Made by a program: the position numbers and the translations under genes
Assembly (NCBI GenBank): GCA_013214275.1
Contig: JABSPP010000045.1
Coordinates: 1 to 9,134 of the forward strand
Origin: Flavobacteriaceae bacterium
GTDB lineage: Bacteria; Bacteroidota; Bacteroidia; Flavobacteriales; Flavobacteriaceae
Reading direction: 5' to 3'
DNA length: 9,134 bases
Part shown: one piece after another, positions 7,118-9,134 of the stretch
Numbering within the stretch: the first letter of the stretch is position 1
How the letters are laid out: each line of letters opens with the position of its first letter
The notes under the pieces: model-generated
Told to the model about the DNA's origin: nothing
What the model saw: only the letters and a program-made list of their open reading frames with translations
Databases searched by the model: none

Positions 7118-8050
7118 CTAAAAGGTCCCCCAATTTTTTAGTTCCTCCTCTGACCACAGGTAGGGGTAGAAAATTCTTTTTTGATATTTTGGGTGTAGGT
7201 ATTTTCGCCAACTACTTCCTCCAGTGGCTTCCAGCTCTTTATGGTCTCCTCCCAAATATTTTCCTGCAGCATTGTAGTGTGCCATGACCCATTTAACGTT
7301 TACTGTATGATCGTAATGACGCATAGCATCGATTAGTTCAGAATTTTTTTGGACTCCTTCTGGTAATTGTTTGAATTTTTTCGACAGGTTACACTGATTG
7401 TAATCTTCCATAAAGTCGATAAAATCACCCATGTATTTTTTATCAAAAAGTTCAATCAATATCGATTTTTCACCTGTCATGTGATTTTTCCCTGCTGCCT
7501 GCCAATAAAGATGATCGTAGGCATTTTTAAATGACGATGTTCTGTCTATGGTATCTCTGTAGCGTATATCGATTAAATTGATTAATTCGGTAGATGCAAA
7601 CTCTATCTTCCTGTATTGTGCGCTCTGAAATCCACTAGCTGGGGTAAGGGTGTTTCTAAACTTTAGATACTGTTCTGGTTCCATTCCCTCCGCCATCACA
7701 GTAAAAGAATTGGATAACATATCAAAATAACGACTAATTCGCATTAGGTGTAATGTGAATTTTTTGGCATTTATTTCTTCTGATGTTGCAACTTGATCTA
7801 TTTCCCAGAGCACCATTTTAAAGAGCAACTCATTGATTTGATGATACATGATAAACACCATCTCATCTGGCTGAGTAGTTCTTGGTGTTTGTAGCCCCAG
7901 TAAGGCGTCGGTTTGGATATAGTCCCAGTAGGTAATGGGACTACTCCATAACAAACCTTCTAACATGGAATTGAGAGGAACACCTAATTTTTTGTATTTC
8001 TCTTCTATGGCTTTTAAAATATCGTCTTTACTCATAATTTTCTTCAGCAT
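7118..8050 (-). CDS. kynA: Tryptophan 2,3-dioxygenase (heme)
   Basis: Cytosolic heme enzyme that adds O2 across the indole of L-tryptophan to give N-formylkynurenine, the first step of the kynurenine route. The family blocks are clear in the 310 residues: TYWDYIQTDALLGLQ (40-54; Y41 and Y44 correspond to the substrate-pocket tyrosines), DEMVFIMYHQINELLFK (62-78; H70 is the active-site His), YLKFRNTLTPASGFQSAQYR (128-147; R132 is the carboxylate-binding Arg), and ATGGSSWRKYL (275-285; T276). The likely proximal heme His is H258 in VMAHYNAAGKYLGG, judged by spacing to T276, which is 18 here against 14 in the Xanthomonas enzyme, so this assignment is tentative. A second Met six codons in (8035) is an equally good start. 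It follows the HPPD gene by 55 bases, pairing tryptophan and tyrosine breakdown. No kynureninase or formamidase gene is in view. Confidence 0.93.
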   Translation of the reverse strand: MLKKIMSKDDILKAIEEKYKKLGVPLNSMLEGLLWSSPITYWDYIQTDALLGLQTPRTTQPDEMVFIMYHQINELLFKMVLWEIDQVATSEEINAKKFTLHLMRISRYFDMLSNSFTVMAEGMEPEQYLKFRNTLTPASGFQSAQYRKIEFASTELINLIDIRYRDTIDRTSSFKNAYDHLYWQAAGKNHMTGEKSILIELFDKKYMGDFIDFMEDYNQCNLSKKFKQLPEGVQKNSELIDAMRHYDHTVNVKWVMAHYNAAGKYLGGDHKELEATGGSSWRKYLHPKYQKRIFYPYLWSEEELKNWGTF

Positions 8051-8105
8051 CTAATCTTAAGAGAGTCATTGGAGAATCCTACTTCTTAGGTTGAATCGTA
8101 TTGTT

Positions 8106-9068
8106 TTACAGTGTTCCTCTTTTTTGTTGTTCTCTTTCAATGGATTCAAATAAGGCTTTAAAGTTTCCAGCTCCAAACCCCCGCGCACCCATCCGTTGGA
8201 TTATTTCAAAAAACAATGTGGGTCTGTCTTCCACGGGTTTGGTGAAGATTTGTAGCAGATATCCTTCTTCATCAGCATCAATCATGATTCCCAAACCTTT
8301 TAGTTTTTCAATATCCTCTCTGAGCTCGTGGCTAAACTCTTCTAGTCGATCAGGAACGGCTTTGTAATATTCTTCAGGAGGTGTAGATAAAAACTCAACA
8401 CCTTGAGATTTTAATTGCCCTACGGTCTTGATAATGTCATCAGTAGCTACAGCTATGTGTTGTACACCAGCTCCCTCATAAAAATCTAAATACTCTTCAA
8501 TTTGAGAACGTTTTTTGCCCTCTGCTGGCTCATTAATGGGAAATTTAATACGGCCATTTCCATTGGACATTACTTTACTCATTAAAGCAGAATATTCGGT
8601 GTGGATTTGCTTGTCATCAAAGGAAAGAAAGTTTTCAAAGCCCATAACATCTTCGTACCATTTCACCCACACATTCATCTGATTCCACCCTACATTTCCA
8701 ACCATGTGATCAATGTATTTTAACCCTGCTTCGGGTGGGTTGTAATCTGATTTCCATGCAACAAACCCTGGCATAAAGGTTCCGTTGTAATTTTTTCGTT
8801 CTATAAACATGTGAACAGTTTCTCCGTAAGTATAAATCCCTGCCTTGATGATTTGTCCGTATTCATCGGTTTCAACAGTTGGTTCTAGATAGGACTTTGC
8901 ACCTCTAGATATGGTTTCTTGGTATGCGTTTCTAGCATCTTCTACCCAAAGAGCGATTACTTTTACACCGTCGCCATGTTTTACAATATGCTCGTTAATA
9001 GGCGATTTACTTGTTAAAGGAGTCGTTAAAACCAATCGGATTTTGTCTTGTTTAAGCATGTAGCCCAA
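8106..9068 (-). CDS. hppD: 4-hydroxyphenylpyruvate dioxygenase, lacking its N-terminus
   Basis: Fe(II) enzyme that converts 4-hydroxyphenylpyruvate to homogentisate in tyrosine catabolism. Family sequence is recognisable from YMLKQDKIRLVLTTPL onward. The N-terminal vicinal-oxygen-chelate domain is partial, and the C-terminal catalytic one is whole. Numbered from the TTG at 9068, the iron ligands are H121 (YIDHMVGNV), H204 (GVQHIAVAT) and E288 (LFFEII). The C-terminal helix RMGARGFGAGNFKALFESIE that closes the active site is present. Family members in Bacteroidetes are about 380-390 residues, so roughly 65-70 are missing. Upstream of 9062 none of the three minus frames gives HPPD sequence, and this frame has a TAG at 9104-9102. 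The TTG at 9068 is only a nominal start. The gene is therefore truncated by a rearrangement or a chimeric contig end. Its stop is 55 bases from the tryptophan dioxygenase start. Confidence 0.9.
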   Translation of the reverse strand: MGYMLKQDKIRLVLTTPLTSKSPINEHIVKHGDGVKVIALWVEDARNAYQETISRGAKSYLEPTVETDEYGQIIKAGIYTYGETVHMFIERKNYNGTFMPGFVAWKSDYNPPEAGLKYIDHMVGNVGWNQMNVWVKWYEDVMGFENFLSFDDKQIHTEYSALMSKVMSNGNGRIKFPINEPAEGKKRSQIEEYLDFYEGAGVQHIAVATDDIIKTVGQLKSQGVEFLSTPPEEYYKAVPDRLEEFSHELREDIEKLKGLGIMIDADEEGYLLQIFTKPVEDRPTLFFEIIQRMGARGFGAGNFKALFESIEREQQKRGTL

Positions 9069-9134
9069 TATATTCAGCCAAAAAAAGAATTTAAGGTGAA
9101 GCTAAAAGATGCGGATAAGGATTTTGTTTTTGAT
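9063..9134. other. Right-edge sequence unrelated to HPPD
   Basis: This stretch should encode the HPPD residues just before YMLKQ but does not. On the plus strand one frame is open from 9030 through the end and reads YIQPKKEFKVKLKDADKDFVFD in its last 22 codons, which looks protein-like (alternating charged and hydrophobic residues). I do not recognise it, and 70 bases is too short to call a gene. Confidence 0.35.

Noticed and set aside
8101..8367. Open plus-strand frame of 88 codons opposite HPPD
   Set aside because: It is antisense to the strongly conserved HPPD C-terminus; its Ser-rich translation is typical of a shadow frame. The same applies to frames at 4439-4672, 5430-5678 and 6241-6570.

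Overview
The window reads as a piece of a Flavobacteriia-type Bacteroidetes chromosome. The DNA is AT-rich and every recognisable gene lies on the minus strand. The proteins carry Bacteroidetes hallmarks: a TonB-dependent receptor with an N-terminal carboxypeptidase-D-like domain and a C-terminal Phe, secreted proteins ending their signal peptides in FSQ or IGQ, and little Shine-Dalgarno sequence. The left end lies inside an insertion sequence, so the window may be an assembly contig bounded by a repeat.

Transcription runs from high to low coordinates. At the right edge is 4-hydroxyphenylpyruvate dioxygenase (8106-9068), missing its N-terminal ~65-70 residues because the homology stops near 9062. 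Next come a tryptophan 2,3-dioxygenase (7118-8050), a secreted DUF3108 protein (6234-7013), an M23-family peptidase lipoprotein (4905-6179) and glucose-6-phosphate isomerase (3328-4899), five bases after the peptidase. After a 197-base gap lies a large TonB-dependent receptor (398-3132), split into two frames by a net one-base loss near 2373-2377. About 28 bases beyond its stop is the end of an IS1182-family element (1-369) carrying the 5' part of its transposase.

The two dioxygenases belong to aromatic amino acid breakdown: Tyr-derived 4-hydroxyphenylpyruvate to homogentisate, and Trp to N-formylkynurenine. DUF3108 and the M23 lipoprotein are an envelope pair, and Pgi is central carbon metabolism. 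They look like an ordinary, closely spaced co-directional gene string. I found no undescribed system. The points deserving a second look are the frameshifted receptor, an 8-C tract in its leader, the abrupt 5' end of the HPPD gene, and a Cys in place of a zinc-ligand His in the M23 protein.
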